DNA from: Paraglaciecola sp. MB-3u-78
GTDB lineage: Bacteria > Pseudomonadota > Gammaproteobacteria > Enterobacterales > Alteromonadaceae
Assembly: GCF_002835935.1 (NCBI RefSeq)
Contig: NZ_PJCF01000001.1
Coordinates: forward strand, 186,001-250,000
Direction of reading: 5' to 3'
DNA length: 64,000 bases
The notes beneath the pieces were generated by a model. It saw only the letters and a program-made list of their open reading frames with translations, was not told where the DNA came from and did not search any database. This document shows, piece after piece, positions 38,054-46,610 of this stretch (position 1 is the first letter of the stretch; each line of letters opens with the position of its first letter). The translations under genes were made by a program, and so were the position numbers.

Positions 38054-39174
38054 AGGCTTCCTGCGTGACGCATAAACTGTTGTTTATTCTCAATTGGGCT
38101 AGAGGTTGGCCGACCTAAACCTTCTCGTGAGCCTATGGCTATTTTTATCTCAAAAAATATAGGGCCTGAATTAACAGCAATATCTGACCATGTTTTTGTG
38201 ATTGATTTTTGATCGGATGCACAAAAGTACGCTTTGTATCCGCTGGCCATCGCCAACTTTTCGATATCTATTTCGCCTGCCACAGTCGGTTGACCACCAA
38301 CCGATTCATGGCATTGGTTATTCAATACTATGTGTACTAAATTGCTGCTCGAATGATGACCAATAATGGGCAGAGCCCCCATATGCATTAGCATCGAGCC
38401 ATCTCCATCTATGGCAATCACTCTGCGCTTAGGCGCAGCTAAGGCAACACCCATGGCAATAGATGATGTATGCCCCATGCCGCCTACCGTTAAAAAGTCA
38501 GATGCAGGCTCACCGCGCTGTTGTCTTAACTCAAACACTTCCCGTGATGTTTTTCCGGTTGTTGAAACAACAATATCATCACTGCCAAAAGAACTTAATA
38601 ACGTATTCAACGCATCTTCTCGAACCAATGAATAAACACTGGGTAGCTGGTTTACAGACTTAAAGGCGCTAAAAGTAGCTTTTTTAATTAACACAGCAAC
38701 GGGACGACTGTGTGCGTTCATTGTATCTAACAACGGCGCTAACACTGCGTCACTATCAGATTGACTATCCATGACAACAAAAGGAATATTCATTATAGAT
38801 AACTGTTGTTCAGTAATTTGCCCCTGCATAACATGCTGCGGTTCATCTTTTATGCCGGGCTCTCCACGCCATCCAATGACCAATAACATGGGAATACTAT
38901 ACACCTGAGGATCGGCTAAAGAGGTAAGTGGATTGATTGCATTGCCTAAACCAGAGTTTTGCATATAAACAGCTGCAGGTTTATGACTACCAAGAAATCG
39001 GCCCATTGCTAAACCTACCGCGTTGCCTTCATTCGCTGTGATGATATGTTGATCTGCAGAAAAGTTATCGTCTATATACGCACACAAGTTTTTTAGCAGT
39101 GAGTCTGGTACGCCACAGAAAAACTCTATACCATATTTACCCAAACCGTCACAAAAACCGCGTGGGTTAATCAT
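38050..39174 (-). CDS. Phosphonopyruvate decarboxylase
   Basis: A 374-residue thiamine-diphosphate enzyme that makes phosphonoacetaldehyde and pulls the unfavourable PEP mutase reaction forward. It has FFCGVPDSLLKNLCAY at the N-terminus, the catalytic ANEGNAVGLAMG segment near residue 45, and the diphosphate motif DGDGSMLMHMGALP followed by NNQCHESVGGQP near 275. It overlaps pepM by 1 nt and the reductase gene by 4 nt. Confidence 0.9.
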   Translation of the reverse strand: MINPRGFCDGLGKYGIEFFCGVPDSLLKNLCAYIDDNFSADQHIITANEGNAVGLAMGRFLGSHKPAAVYMQNSGLGNAINPLTSLADPQVYSIPMLLVIGWRGEPGIKDEPQHVMQGQITEQQLSIMNIPFVVMDSQSDSDAVLAPLLDTMNAHSRPVAVLIKKATFSAFKSVNQLPSVYSLVREDALNTLLSSFGSDDIVVSTTGKTSREVFELRQQRGEPASDFLTVGGMGHTSSIAMGVALAAPKRRVIAIDGDGSMLMHMGALPIIGHHSSSNLVHIVLNNQCHESVGGQPTVAGEIDIEKLAMASGYKAYFCASDQKSITKTWSDIAVNSGPIFFEIKIAIGSREGLGRPTSSPIENKQQFMRHAGSL

Positions 39175-40475
39175 TATTTCCCACCTGGTATCAGCTCAAG
39201 AATTTGTTTAATAGGCATCATCTTGTCATCGACATCTGCCGAACGCCCATTTGCCAATATAGAGGTCGCGGTATCAACCATAGCAGGATAGGCACTGCGC
39301 AATAGTTGGTTTGCGTAGATGACAACATTCACACCTTTAGCCACCAGCTGCGATTCGTAAACACTGTTGTAACTAGAGGGGACAACAACCAGCGTTTTCT
39401 TATTGCTTAATTGTGCGAAGAGATCACAGAATTCAAAGATTTCATCAGGAGATTTTTCCCGACTATGGATCATAATACCGTCAGCGCCCGCTTCAAGAAA
39501 AGCCTCAGCTCGTTGCATGGCATCATCAATACCTTTACCTGCAATCAGACTCTCAATTCGAGCGATGATCATAAAGTCATTGGTTGCTTGGGCATCTTTG
39601 CCGGCCTTTATTTTTAAACTGAAGTTTTCAATACTATCTTGATTTTGTTCTACCTCAGTGCCAAACAAAGAGTTTTTCTTTAACCCGGTTTTATCTTCGA
39701 TAATGACCGCTGATACACCTAAACGTTCCAATGTTTTAACTGTAAAAACAAAGTGCTCTGTTTTTCCACCGGTATCACCGTCATAGATAATAGGTTTGGT
39801 GGTGACTTCTAATACTTCATTCAACGTGCCCATTCTCGACGAAACATCTACAGCCTCAATGTCTGGCTTTCCTTTGGCGGTGGAGTCGGTCAAACTGCTG
39901 CCCCACATACCATCGAATTCTTGTATTCCATTTTTAGTTTCGACCTTGGTATTTTCGATGATCAAACCCGAAATGGCATTGTGAATATCTAAAAATCTTA
40001 GCAAAGGCTTGGCCGACAACAGTCGTTTTAGTGACTTGAGTCTTATTTGTGGGGTGGTACCAATCTCTTTCATCGCTTTATGCAGCGCAGTTGATGAGAT
40101 ACCTTGAGTGTAAGGCACTTCAACCAATTCACCTTGCCACTGGGCTAAGCAGTCAATCACACTTTGGCGAACAGCTTTCTGAACGCCTTGTTGCCAATCG
40201 TCGCCGTGCACCACATAGTTTGGCTTGAGTTCTTGTAAATTAGGTACATAGTCAAGGGTGGTTTGGGGAACAACTCGTGTCACACCTTTTATGTTTTCAA
40301 TCACTTGTAGTCGTTGCTCAAACGTCATATAAGGCACGCGCTTATAGCTAGCAATAGCTTGGTCAGTTAACAAGCCGATAGTGACTTCACCCAAGGTTGC
40401 CGCTTTTTTAATAATATTAAGATGTCCTGGGTGGACTAAATCTGCGCTCATTCCTACATATACTGTTTTGGTCAT
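39174..40475 (-). CDS. pepM: Phosphoenolpyruvate mutase fused to an N-terminal cytidylyltransferase
   Basis: PepM makes the C-P bond of all phosphonate pathways of this type. Residues about 145-433 are the mutase, with DGDTGG (232-237) and the diagnostic [10 protein letters not shown] motif (260-269). Residues 1-140 are a nucleotidyltransferase domain with H15-P-G-H18 and GISST (125-129), as in cytidylyltransferases that activate phosphonates with CTP. The fusion thus links the first and the activating steps. It is first in the operon pepM-ppd-reductase-licD. Confidence 0.92.
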   Translation of the reverse strand: MTKTVYVGMSADLVHPGHLNIIKKAATLGEVTIGLLTDQAIASYKRVPYMTFEQRLQVIENIKGVTRVVPQTTLDYVPNLQELKPNYVVHGDDWQQGVQKAVRQSVIDCLAQWQGELVEVPYTQGISSTALHKAMKEIGTTPQIRLKSLKRLLSAKPLLRFLDIHNAISGLIIENTKVETKNGIQEFDGMWGSSLTDSTAKGKPDIEAVDVSSRMGTLNEVLEVTTKPIIYDGDTGGKTEHFVFTVKTLERLGVSAVIIEDKTGLKKNSLFGTEVEQNQDSIENFSLKIKAGKDAQATNDFMIIARIESLIAGKGIDDAMQRAEAFLEAGADGIMIHSREKSPDEIFEFCDLFAQLSNKKTLVVVPSSYNSVYESQLVAKGVNVVIYANQLLRSAYPAMVDTATSILANGRSADVDDKMMPIKQILELIPGGK

Positions 40476-40672
40476 ATATCTTGCTTATCCATTAAAATAT
40501 TACAACTTGTTGCTTTAGCAACATGACTGTTAAATGTCTAAAATTAGTTGCTTAGAAAGTTGGGAGTATTCATCCCAGATGATTTAAAAGTCCAAGGCTT
40601 TAACCGCAAGGCACTATTCTATCTATCCTTTTATCGACGGGAGGTTCGCAAGCTTTAACAAATCACTTTAAG

Positions 40673-40790
40673 TTATGCTGCACTGTCCGCATCCACTGTC
40701 ATTACCGCGCCTGTGATAGCCGAGGCTTGTTCGCCAAATAAGTACATCACCATAGAGGCAGTATCGTTCACTTTAGCTAATTTACCCTTC
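40673..40790 (-). pseudogene. 3' remnant of a short-chain reductase gene
   Basis: Translated on the minus strand this reads GKLAKVNDTASMVMYLFG and on to a stop. It matches the C-terminus of the intact reductase at 41619 (LGKLATVDDAASMVMYLL and on) at most positions, including the final ITG...TVDA region. It is only about 38 codons long. It abuts and overlaps by a few bases the end of the HEPN gene. The region 40476-40672 between it and pepM has no gene and probably holds the phosphonate operon promoter. Confidence 0.8.
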
Positions 40791-41219
40791 ACCTTTATCA
40801 GTTTTAAAGTCAGGCAAACTGAGTACTTTTAAACCTTTAAAAGCAAACCCTGCAAGGGCCTTGTAACGTCTTTTATTGATCACATCGAGGATCACTTGTT
40901 GATCAATATTCAGATAATCATGCACTAGCGCATTACGCAGACCAATTATCTTGCGCCAATCAAGCTCTTTATTTGTCCACTGTCCGCTTTGCTCTAATAA
41001 TATAAATGCGCGGTTAGCATCTGATGCTATGCCTAAACCTTGGTGTTTTACCCAATGTTTAGCAATACCAATACAAGCTTCTATCAAGACTTGAAGTAAT
41101 CTTTCGGCTGCCAAAGATTCAAATTGGTTTAACGAACGTTCAATACTCGCCAATTGATCGAGTTGAGAAACAAGTTGTTGGATATGATCCTGCATACTAG
41201 CGCTATACGCATTAAGCAT
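40782..41219 (-). CDS. hepT: HEPN-domain toxin of a MNT-HEPN module (HepT-like)
   Basis: A helical 145-residue HEPN protein with the RNase motif R95-x4-H100 and Tyr at 102 (RNALVHDY), the R-x4-6-H-x-Y form that partner MNT proteins silence by AMP transfer to the Tyr. The open frame extends upstream to 41306, but the ATG at 41219 overlaps the end of the MNT gene by 8 nt and fits family length. Its stop lies just inside the reductase remnant. Confidence 0.87.
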   Translation of the reverse strand: MLNAYSASMQDHIQQLVSQLDQLASIERSLNQFESLAAERLLQVLIEACIGIAKHWVKHQGLGIASDANRAFILLEQSGQWTNKELDWRKIIGLRNALVHDYLNIDQQVILDVINKRRYKALAGFAFKGLKVLSLPDFKTDKGEG

Positions 41220-41601
41220 TTTGCTGCCTACCATACTGATAATCGAGCTCCCACATCGACATGATCCGCTGTTCTTCTTTATAACGTCTAACGGTATCTC
41301 GACCATATAGAGGCGTATCGTCTTCTACTACCACCATAGCGATAGGTAATGGCGCAATATTGATATCCAAAATAGAAATGTCTACATCTAACATTTCTTG
41401 CCACTTAATGGCCAACACTTCAGGTCTGAGTCGATTATCCAACACATCCTGCAAAGGTTTATCAAATGCCACCGCTAAGTCATAATCACTTTTAGGGTGT
41501 GCAGTGTTTCTTGCTCTTGAGCCGTAAAGCCACATAACCACTAACTCTGGGGCGTTGGCCGCTAGACTTTTAAGTTGTTGTATTATTTCTTGTTGTGTCA
41601 T
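41212..41601 (-). CDS. mntA: Minimal nucleotidyltransferase antitoxin (MntA-like)
   Basis: A 129-residue MNT protein with the motif GSRARNTAHPKSDYD (G27-S28 ... D39-x-D41) and a third acidic site in LDVDIS (D74). In known systems it adds AMP units to the HEPN toxin Tyr and blocks the RNase. It precedes and overlaps the HEPN gene. The pair lies between the intact reductase gene (17 nt away) and a duplicated copy of that gene's end. Confidence 0.88.
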   Translation of the reverse strand: MTQQEIIQQLKSLAANAPELVVMWLYGSRARNTAHPKSDYDLAVAFDKPLQDVLDNRLRPEVLAIKWQEMLDVDISILDINIAPLPIAMVVVEDDTPLYGRDTVRRYKEEQRIMSMWELDYQYGRQQNA

Positions 41602-41618
41602 TGTTTATTAACCAATAA

Positions 41619-42344
41619 TTATGCCGTACTTCCGGCATCAACCGTCAATACCGTACCAGTAATAGCCGATGCTCGTTCACTGAGCAAATACATCACCATA
41701 GATGCCGCGTCGTCCACGGTAGCTAGTTTTCCTAGCGGGCTGCGCCTTTTGATACTCTCCAACTTATCGCCTTGTAGGCTGCTAGTCATATCGGTTTGCA
41801 TATAACCAGGTGCGACACAGTTTACGGTTATACCTGCTTTACCCACTTCACGGGCTAAAGATTTACTAAACCCTTCCAAGGCGGCCTTACTGGCAGCATA
41901 AACACTTAGGCCGTTAAAACCTGTTTTGGCAATAATAGAAGATATGTTGATGATCCGACCTTTACGATTCAACAACATCGAACGCACCAAATATTTGCTC
42001 AGTAAAATAGGTGCTTGAATATTCAAGCGCATTAAATGCTCAATAGCAGAATTAGGCATAGTCGCCAGCACACCATCATGGCCAGCAGCAGCGTTATTGA
42101 TCAGGGCGTAAGGTCGTCCATATTGCTTGATGAGTTGTTTACACAGCTCAGATATTTTGTCTAAATCGGCCAAATCAACAGCATGAAAATTAACGAGTTC
42201 AGGATAGTCTTGCTGCAGTGCTTTAAAGGGTTCAGAAATTTTCCGGGCGATGGCAATCACGCCATACCCCTGCCCAGCGGCTTGTTGGCAAATGGCTAGG
42301 CCTAGACCTTTGCTTGCACCTGTTACTATGACGTAATCAGTCAT
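41619..42344 (-). CDS. Short-chain ketoreductase (FabG-like)
   Basis: A 241-residue classical SDR: NAD(P) motif TGASKGLGLAIC, NNAA motif, catalytic Ser in NISSI, and YAASK near residue 150. FabG-type enzymes reduce 3-oxoacyl-ACP. It overlaps the ligase gene by 8 nt, and an acyl carrier protein gene follows upstream, so an acyl-ACP substrate is a fair inference. Its last 38 codons are duplicated at 40673. Confidence 0.84.
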   Translation of the reverse strand: MTDYVIVTGASKGLGLAICQQAAGQGYGVIAIARKISEPFKALQQDYPELVNFHAVDLADLDKISELCKQLIKQYGRPYALINNAAAGHDGVLATMPNSAIEHLMRLNIQAPILLSKYLVRSMLLNRKGRIINISSIIAKTGFNGLSVYAASKAALEGFSKSLAREVGKAGITVNCVAPGYMQTDMTSSLQGDKLESIKRRSPLGKLATVDDAASMVMYLLSERASAITGTVLTVDAGSTA

Positions 42345-43653
42345 GCTGCTTCCTGTTTAACTTGCCGCTTGGATCGTAAGAAATATTATTCACTATATTG
42401 ATTTTGGTAGGTATTTCAAAACGTTGCAATTGATTTTTGCACAATTTCAACAATTGTTGTTTAACCTCTTGTTGATTGGTTTCTTCTCTAATGGAAGGCC
42501 CATCAATCGTTACGTCTGCCACCACTAGCTCACCCAACAAGGCACTTTTTTTAGCATACACTTTCACTTGGCTAATATCAGCACATTGCAATAACACTTG
42601 CTCTACCTTCTCTGGATGTACCTTATTACCGCCCACGTTGATCGTACCTGTTGATCTTCCTAAAAAAAACACTCTATCGTCGATTATTTTGACTGTATCT
42701 AAGGTGTCTACGTAGCCTTGTGCATCAGTTTGTTGTGCCAGTGTTTGGCACAGATGATGACTTGGTTTAATCAGTAAATGTTGCTTATCTGACACCTTCA
42801 ACGCCACCGAAAGTGAACAGTCATCAAGCCATTTAGCTGGGAAACCCGCGAGTCCATCCGTCACCACAAATCCGACCCCAGCTTCTGTCGAGGCGTAAAT
42901 ATGCCGTAATTTTGCTTTAGGGAACAAACGCTGCAATTTATCCAACAGACTTTGGTCGGCAATTTCCCCCCCTAGCGTGATATGACTCAGGGTTAATTCG
43001 CTCAATTGTCCCGTCATTAGAAGTTGCCGCCACAAGCTGGGGGTGGCAGATACAGCCGTTACACCACCATGCTTTAAAAATGCCATCTGAACTAAAGGTT
43101 CGTAATCAACCACATCCACTAGGTCAGCACCACTTAATAGCGCCTGTAACACCACTTGTAATCCGGCAAATCTAAAGGGTTGATACAACAGTGCCCAGCA
43201 CAAAGTTTGCAATCTATGACTGTACTTAGTGTTTGCAGTCAATGATAAAAAAGAGTGGGAAAACCATTTTGGCTCACCTGTGGTGCCAGAGGTCGCCAAA
43301 TACCAAGTTGTTTGGGTAACATCTGAAGCAGTAGATTTCGGCGGTTCTTCAGTTGAATCAATAACAGCTATAGCATTGTCTAACGGCCATTTAATTAGCT
43401 CTTCATCAGATATCGACACATCAGGTGGGCATACATAAATGGCTGAGCACCAGCCATCAAAGGCAATCAGAGCCGCAATAAACTCGTTTAAATTGGTATA
43501 ACTTATGGCTATGCTATGTTGACAAAGTTGTGGGTACTGCAGCCTAATTTCCTGTGCTTGTTTTATTAGCTCAGCGATTGAACTGTGCTCACCTGCAGAG
43601 GTAATCACTCCCGTTGTGGGCAGATTTGCTAATTGATTGCTAAAGCTTTGCAT
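42337..43653 (-). CDS. AMP-dependent acyl ligase (ANL superfamily)
   Basis: An adenylating enzyme that likely loads an acid onto the adjacent carrier protein. The ATP motif is TWYLATSGTTGEPKWF near residue 120; later motifs include YASTEAG, the hinge FFLGRSTGTINVGGNKVHPE and the C-terminal lysine region PSGKLNRK. The length of about 438 residues is short for the superfamily. I chose the ATG at 43653, after the ACP stop; a GTG at 43677 would overlap the ACP gene. Neither has a strong ribosome site. Confidence 0.8.
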   Translation of the reverse strand: MQSFSNQLANLPTTGVITSAGEHSSIAELIKQAQEIRLQYPQLCQHSIAISYTNLNEFIAALIAFDGWCSAIYVCPPDVSISDEELIKWPLDNAIAVIDSTEEPPKSTASDVTQTTWYLATSGTTGEPKWFSHSFLSLTANTKYSHRLQTLCWALLYQPFRFAGLQVVLQALLSGADLVDVVDYEPLVQMAFLKHGGVTAVSATPSLWRQLLMTGQLSELTLSHITLGGEIADQSLLDKLQRLFPKAKLRHIYASTEAGVGFVVTDGLAGFPAKWLDDCSLSVALKVSDKQHLLIKPSHHLCQTLAQQTDAQGYVDTLDTVKIIDDRVFFLGRSTGTINVGGNKVHPEKVEQVLLQCADISQVKVYAKKSALLGELVVADVTIDGPSIREETNQQEVKQQLLKLCKNQLQRFEIPTKINIVNNISYDPSGKLNRKQHD

Positions 43654-43660
43654 GATGGAT

Positions 43661-43918
43661 TTACTGGCTACTAGCACATTGTTGATAAATAGCTAAGAGC
43701 TCAGTAAAGGTGCTTGGGTAAGTATCAATAGCCAATTCTGTAAAAGGGTCGAAACCTAAGTCTTCTTCTAGCTGTGCCACTAACATGGCATAACCTAACG
43801 AGTCTAAACCGCACTCAAGTAACAGCGTATCTGCGTCAATCGGATCCACTAACTGGCAGTCGCTCAACTCAGCCACTTGTTGCATGGTTTGTCTAATTTG
43901 TTGTTCTAAATTCGTCAT
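43661..43918 (-). CDS. Acyl carrier protein
   Basis: An 85-residue carrier protein with the phosphopantetheine site Ser40 in CGLDSLGYAM and an acidic helical profile (DPFTELAIDTYPSTF). It lies between pseH (10 nt) and the ligase gene. It is not the fatty-acid AcpP, whose site reads DSLDTVE. Its job here is probably to carry the acyl group used by the sugar N-acyltransferase PseH. Confidence 0.87.
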   Translation of the reverse strand: MTNLEQQIRQTMQQVAELSDCQLVDPIDADTLLLECGLDSLGYAMLVAQLEEDLGFDPFTELAIDTYPSTFTELLAIYQQCASSQ

Positions 43919-43928
43919 TAGTATTTTT

Positions 43929-44516
43929 CTAACCTACTGTGAAAAATTGAATGTGGGCTGCTGCAAGTGCAATGTTTTTTGGCAACTTTGCGAGTATTTT
44001 GTCACGCTTTTCAACCCACTGCTTAAGTTCATAACTGTAATGATGTATATCGAAACGTTGGCCATTGCGTTCGCCGCCTTTTTCAAGGCTAACTTGTTCA
44101 TATTCAAATACTTTATGCATTTTATTTGCCGAGTTGTTAAACGACAACACTTGCGCCAGCAAATGACTAAATTGACGGTGGCTGGCGCCAAAATCTAAAG
44201 CCGCCAACTCCAACATAATACCACTACCGGGCCAAACGTTGGTCTCGCCCAAATAACAGCCCCATTCAGGAGTGGCCGTGTTCATATCAGAAAAATTAAG
44301 CACACCTATAGGGCGTTGGTCCTGTAAACAGATATAAAATTGACGGCTGTTATCATCATGAAGCTTTTCAAACCATGCACAGTGCTCTAGCCATTTTACT
44401 GGGGCACTATTATGCATATTTTGCATAATCCTTGGACTATTGCGCCATTGCCAAACCAGCTCCAGTTGTTCTTTTTGCAGCGGCTTAAAAGCATGTTCAG
44501 GTATCGCTGTTTTCAT
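43929..44516 (-). CDS. pseH: PseH-like UDP-4-amino-sugar N-acyltransferase
   Basis: A 195-residue GNAT-fold protein of the PseH family, which acylates the 4-amino group of UDP-4-amino-4,6-dideoxy-AltNAc. The family start (LVWQWRNSPRIMQNMHNS) and the GNAT region IGVLNFSDMNTATPEWGCYLG are clear, followed by NKMHKVFEYEQ and the KGGERNGQRFDIHHY tail. It overlaps pseG by 4 nt. The adjacent ACP/ligase/reductase suggests a larger acyl donor than acetyl-CoA. Confidence 0.87.
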   Translation of the reverse strand: MKTAIPEHAFKPLQKEQLELVWQWRNSPRIMQNMHNSAPVKWLEHCAWFEKLHDDNSRQFYICLQDQRPIGVLNFSDMNTATPEWGCYLGETNVWPGSGIMLELAALDFGASHRQFSHLLAQVLSFNNSANKMHKVFEYEQVSLEKGGERNGQRFDIHHYSYELKQWVEKRDKILAKLPKNIALAAAHIQFFTVG

Positions 44517-45550
44517 TTTGCATCATCACTTGTTATCTTTTGCTCTGACATCAGTTCTACTATTTTTTTAGCACCATCGACTACAGGAAACTGCAATGCC
44601 TTTGTATGCATAGAGCGCAACAGTTCTGGTTGTTGCCATAAAGATAAACACTGTTTTACCCACTCATCAGAGCTCAAGTCATCGCTATTGACTACCTGAC
44701 ACCAACCTTGACTTGCCGCACCTTGACTCGCTAACTTTTGATTTTCAGCCACCACCACCAATATTGATGGCGTAGCACAAGCGAGTAGCTCAAATTGGCT
44801 TCCCCCTGCTGCCGATAAGGCTAATTTAGTATTCAGCAACACCGCAGCCATATTTTGGCAGTCATGGAGATGAGTAATATCTAATCCGCTAATTTTGATT
44901 AACTCGGCCAAGTCGTGCAACCCATCAAAAGCAGCACCAGTAATGACAATGATTGGCATACAAGCATTTGCTTTACCCAAAGATTGTAATGCTTTAATGG
45001 TCTGTTTTTTAGGATCACTGCCACCAAACATAAGGGTTAAGTGTTTACGATTTGACCATTGCCTATTTGTTAGCTGCAGGAATTCCTGCCTTAATACTTG
45101 ATAGCCTTGCCCGATAGCCAATAGTGCCTTAGGTGCAGTCAGTTGATAATTATGTAAACTCGCGTTAAGTGCACCATTGATAACCATATCGGCGTAAAGC
45201 GCACCGCTATTATTCATATCGTCGAAAACAGCAAGCTTAAACACATTGGATTGCAATGATTGACGATATTCCAGATCAAACTGATACCCATCAAGCACCA
45301 ACCAGTCAGCGTTCAAATCTAAACATTGTTTGGCTAACCATTCTGGCTCTGCACTTTTATCAATATCAGGCATTGGTAGCATGGTGCCTATCCAATCTGC
45401 TCGGTTGCAACAAAAATACTGTGAACGCTGCGACATAAAAAAAAATAGCTCATGCCCATACTTAACTAAACTTTGTGCTAACGCCATGCAGCGCATAACG
45501 TGTCCTAAACCTATGTTAGGTTCGCCTTCAACTCGAAACACCACACGCAT
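44513..45550 (-). CDS. pseG: UDP-sugar hydrolase PseG
   Basis: PseG removes UDP from the diacetamido-altrose intermediate of pseudaminic acid synthesis. The family N-terminus VVFRVEGEPNIGLGHVMRC (with the catalytic His in GHVMRC) and the GT-B-like motifs FGGSDPKKQTIKAL and LALSAAGGSQFELLA are present. The open frame can begin at a TTG (45565), but the ATG at 45550, 7 nt after the pseI stop, fits the family start. Confidence 0.9.
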   Translation of the reverse strand: MRVVFRVEGEPNIGLGHVMRCMALAQSLVKYGHELFFFMSQRSQYFCCNRADWIGTMLPMPDIDKSAEPEWLAKQCLDLNADWLVLDGYQFDLEYRQSLQSNVFKLAVFDDMNNSGALYADMVINGALNASLHNYQLTAPKALLAIGQGYQVLRQEFLQLTNRQWSNRKHLTLMFGGSDPKKQTIKALQSLGKANACMPIIVITGAAFDGLHDLAELIKISGLDITHLHDCQNMAAVLLNTKLALSAAGGSQFELLACATPSILVVVAENQKLASQGAASQGWCQVVNSDDLSSDEWVKQCLSLWQQPELLRSMHTKALQFPVVDGAKKIVELMSEQKITSDDAK

Positions 45551-45557
45551 TAATGTG

Positions 45558-46610
45558 TCACTCAAACATCCACCAATCTAATGGTGTACCTTTAACCAAA
45601 GCCTGTTTAGCGACTTTACCTAATACGTTGTCCCAATGTTTAGGTGCCAATCCAAAAGCTGGACGCACAATTCGCAAGTTTTGTGAGTTTAACACTTGTC
45701 CCTGTTGTACATTTTCACTCACATAGATTGAACGGCGATACTGTTTGGACTTTTCTTCTGCTTGGGTACCACCATACTTAACTTGTCCTAAAGCTTGGTA
45801 GGCCCTTTGGGTCTCAATCACCAATGTAGCGAGTTCATCCGGCTCTAAGGAAAAAGCCGCATCCACGCCACCCGCTTGTCGGTCTAATACAAAATGTTTT
45901 TCAATCACTGTAGCACCCAGCGCCACGGCTGCAATAGAAACTCCAACCCCTGCAGTATGATCAGAAAGGCCCACTTGGCAGCCGAAGGCTTCGCGCAAAT
46001 GAGGGATAGTAGCAATGTTCGACTGGGTGGGTTGTGCAGGATAAGTGCTAGTGCATTTTAGTAATATAATGTCATCACAACCTGCCAGTCTAGCAACATT
46101 CACGGCCTGTTCAATCTCGGTTAAACTTGCCATGCCTGTGGACAGTATCAATGGTTTTTTCTTACTTGCTGCTTTACGAATAAGCGGTAAATCGGTCAAT
46201 TCAAATGACGCAATTTTAAAACAAGGTACATTTAAATCATCTAGAAAATCCACGGCGTGTTCATCAAATGGTGAACTAAATGCCAGGATGCCTAAAGACT
46301 TAGCTTTATCAAATAAAGGCTGATGCCATTCATAAGGCGTCGCCGCTTTTTGATATAAAGCGTGTAGTTTTTCTCCGTTCCACAAACTGTCTTGTTCCTG
46401 GATCACAAAATCATCTGACTCAACATCCAAGGTCATGCTGTCGGCCGTGTAGGTTTGTAATTTGATGGCATGGGCACCGGCTTGAGCTGCTGCGTCTACC
46501 ATAGCCAAAGCAATATCCAGTTGTTGGCTGTGATTACCGCTCAGTTCTGCGATAACAAATGGCTCATGGCCTGTTCCAACTAGGCGGTCACCTATTTGAA
46601 TATCATGCAT
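45558..46610 (-). CDS. pseI: Pseudaminic acid synthase PseI
   Basis: PseI (NeuB family) condenses the 6-deoxy-altrose derivative with PEP to form pseudaminic acid. The 350 residues hold the TIM-barrel NeuB domain (FVIAELSGNHSQQLDIAL; HAIKLQTYT; LLKCTSTYPAQP; GLSDHTAGVGVSIAAVALG) and a C-terminal SAF/antifreeze-like domain (SIYVSENVQQGQVLNSQN). It overlaps the downstream end of the GT9 gene by 8 nt. Confidence 0.94.
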   Translation of the reverse strand: MHDIQIGDRLVGTGHEPFVIAELSGNHSQQLDIALAMVDAAAQAGAHAIKLQTYTADSMTLDVESDDFVIQEQDSLWNGEKLHALYQKAATPYEWHQPLFDKAKSLGILAFSSPFDEHAVDFLDDLNVPCFKIASFELTDLPLIRKAASKKKPLILSTGMASLTEIEQAVNVARLAGCDDIILLKCTSTYPAQPTQSNIATIPHLREAFGCQVGLSDHTAGVGVSIAAVALGATVIEKHFVLDRQAGGVDAAFSLEPDELATLVIETQRAYQALGQVKYGGTQAEEKSKQYRRSIYVSENVQQGQVLNSQNLRIVRPAFGLAPKHWDNVLGKVAKQALVKGTPLDWWMFE

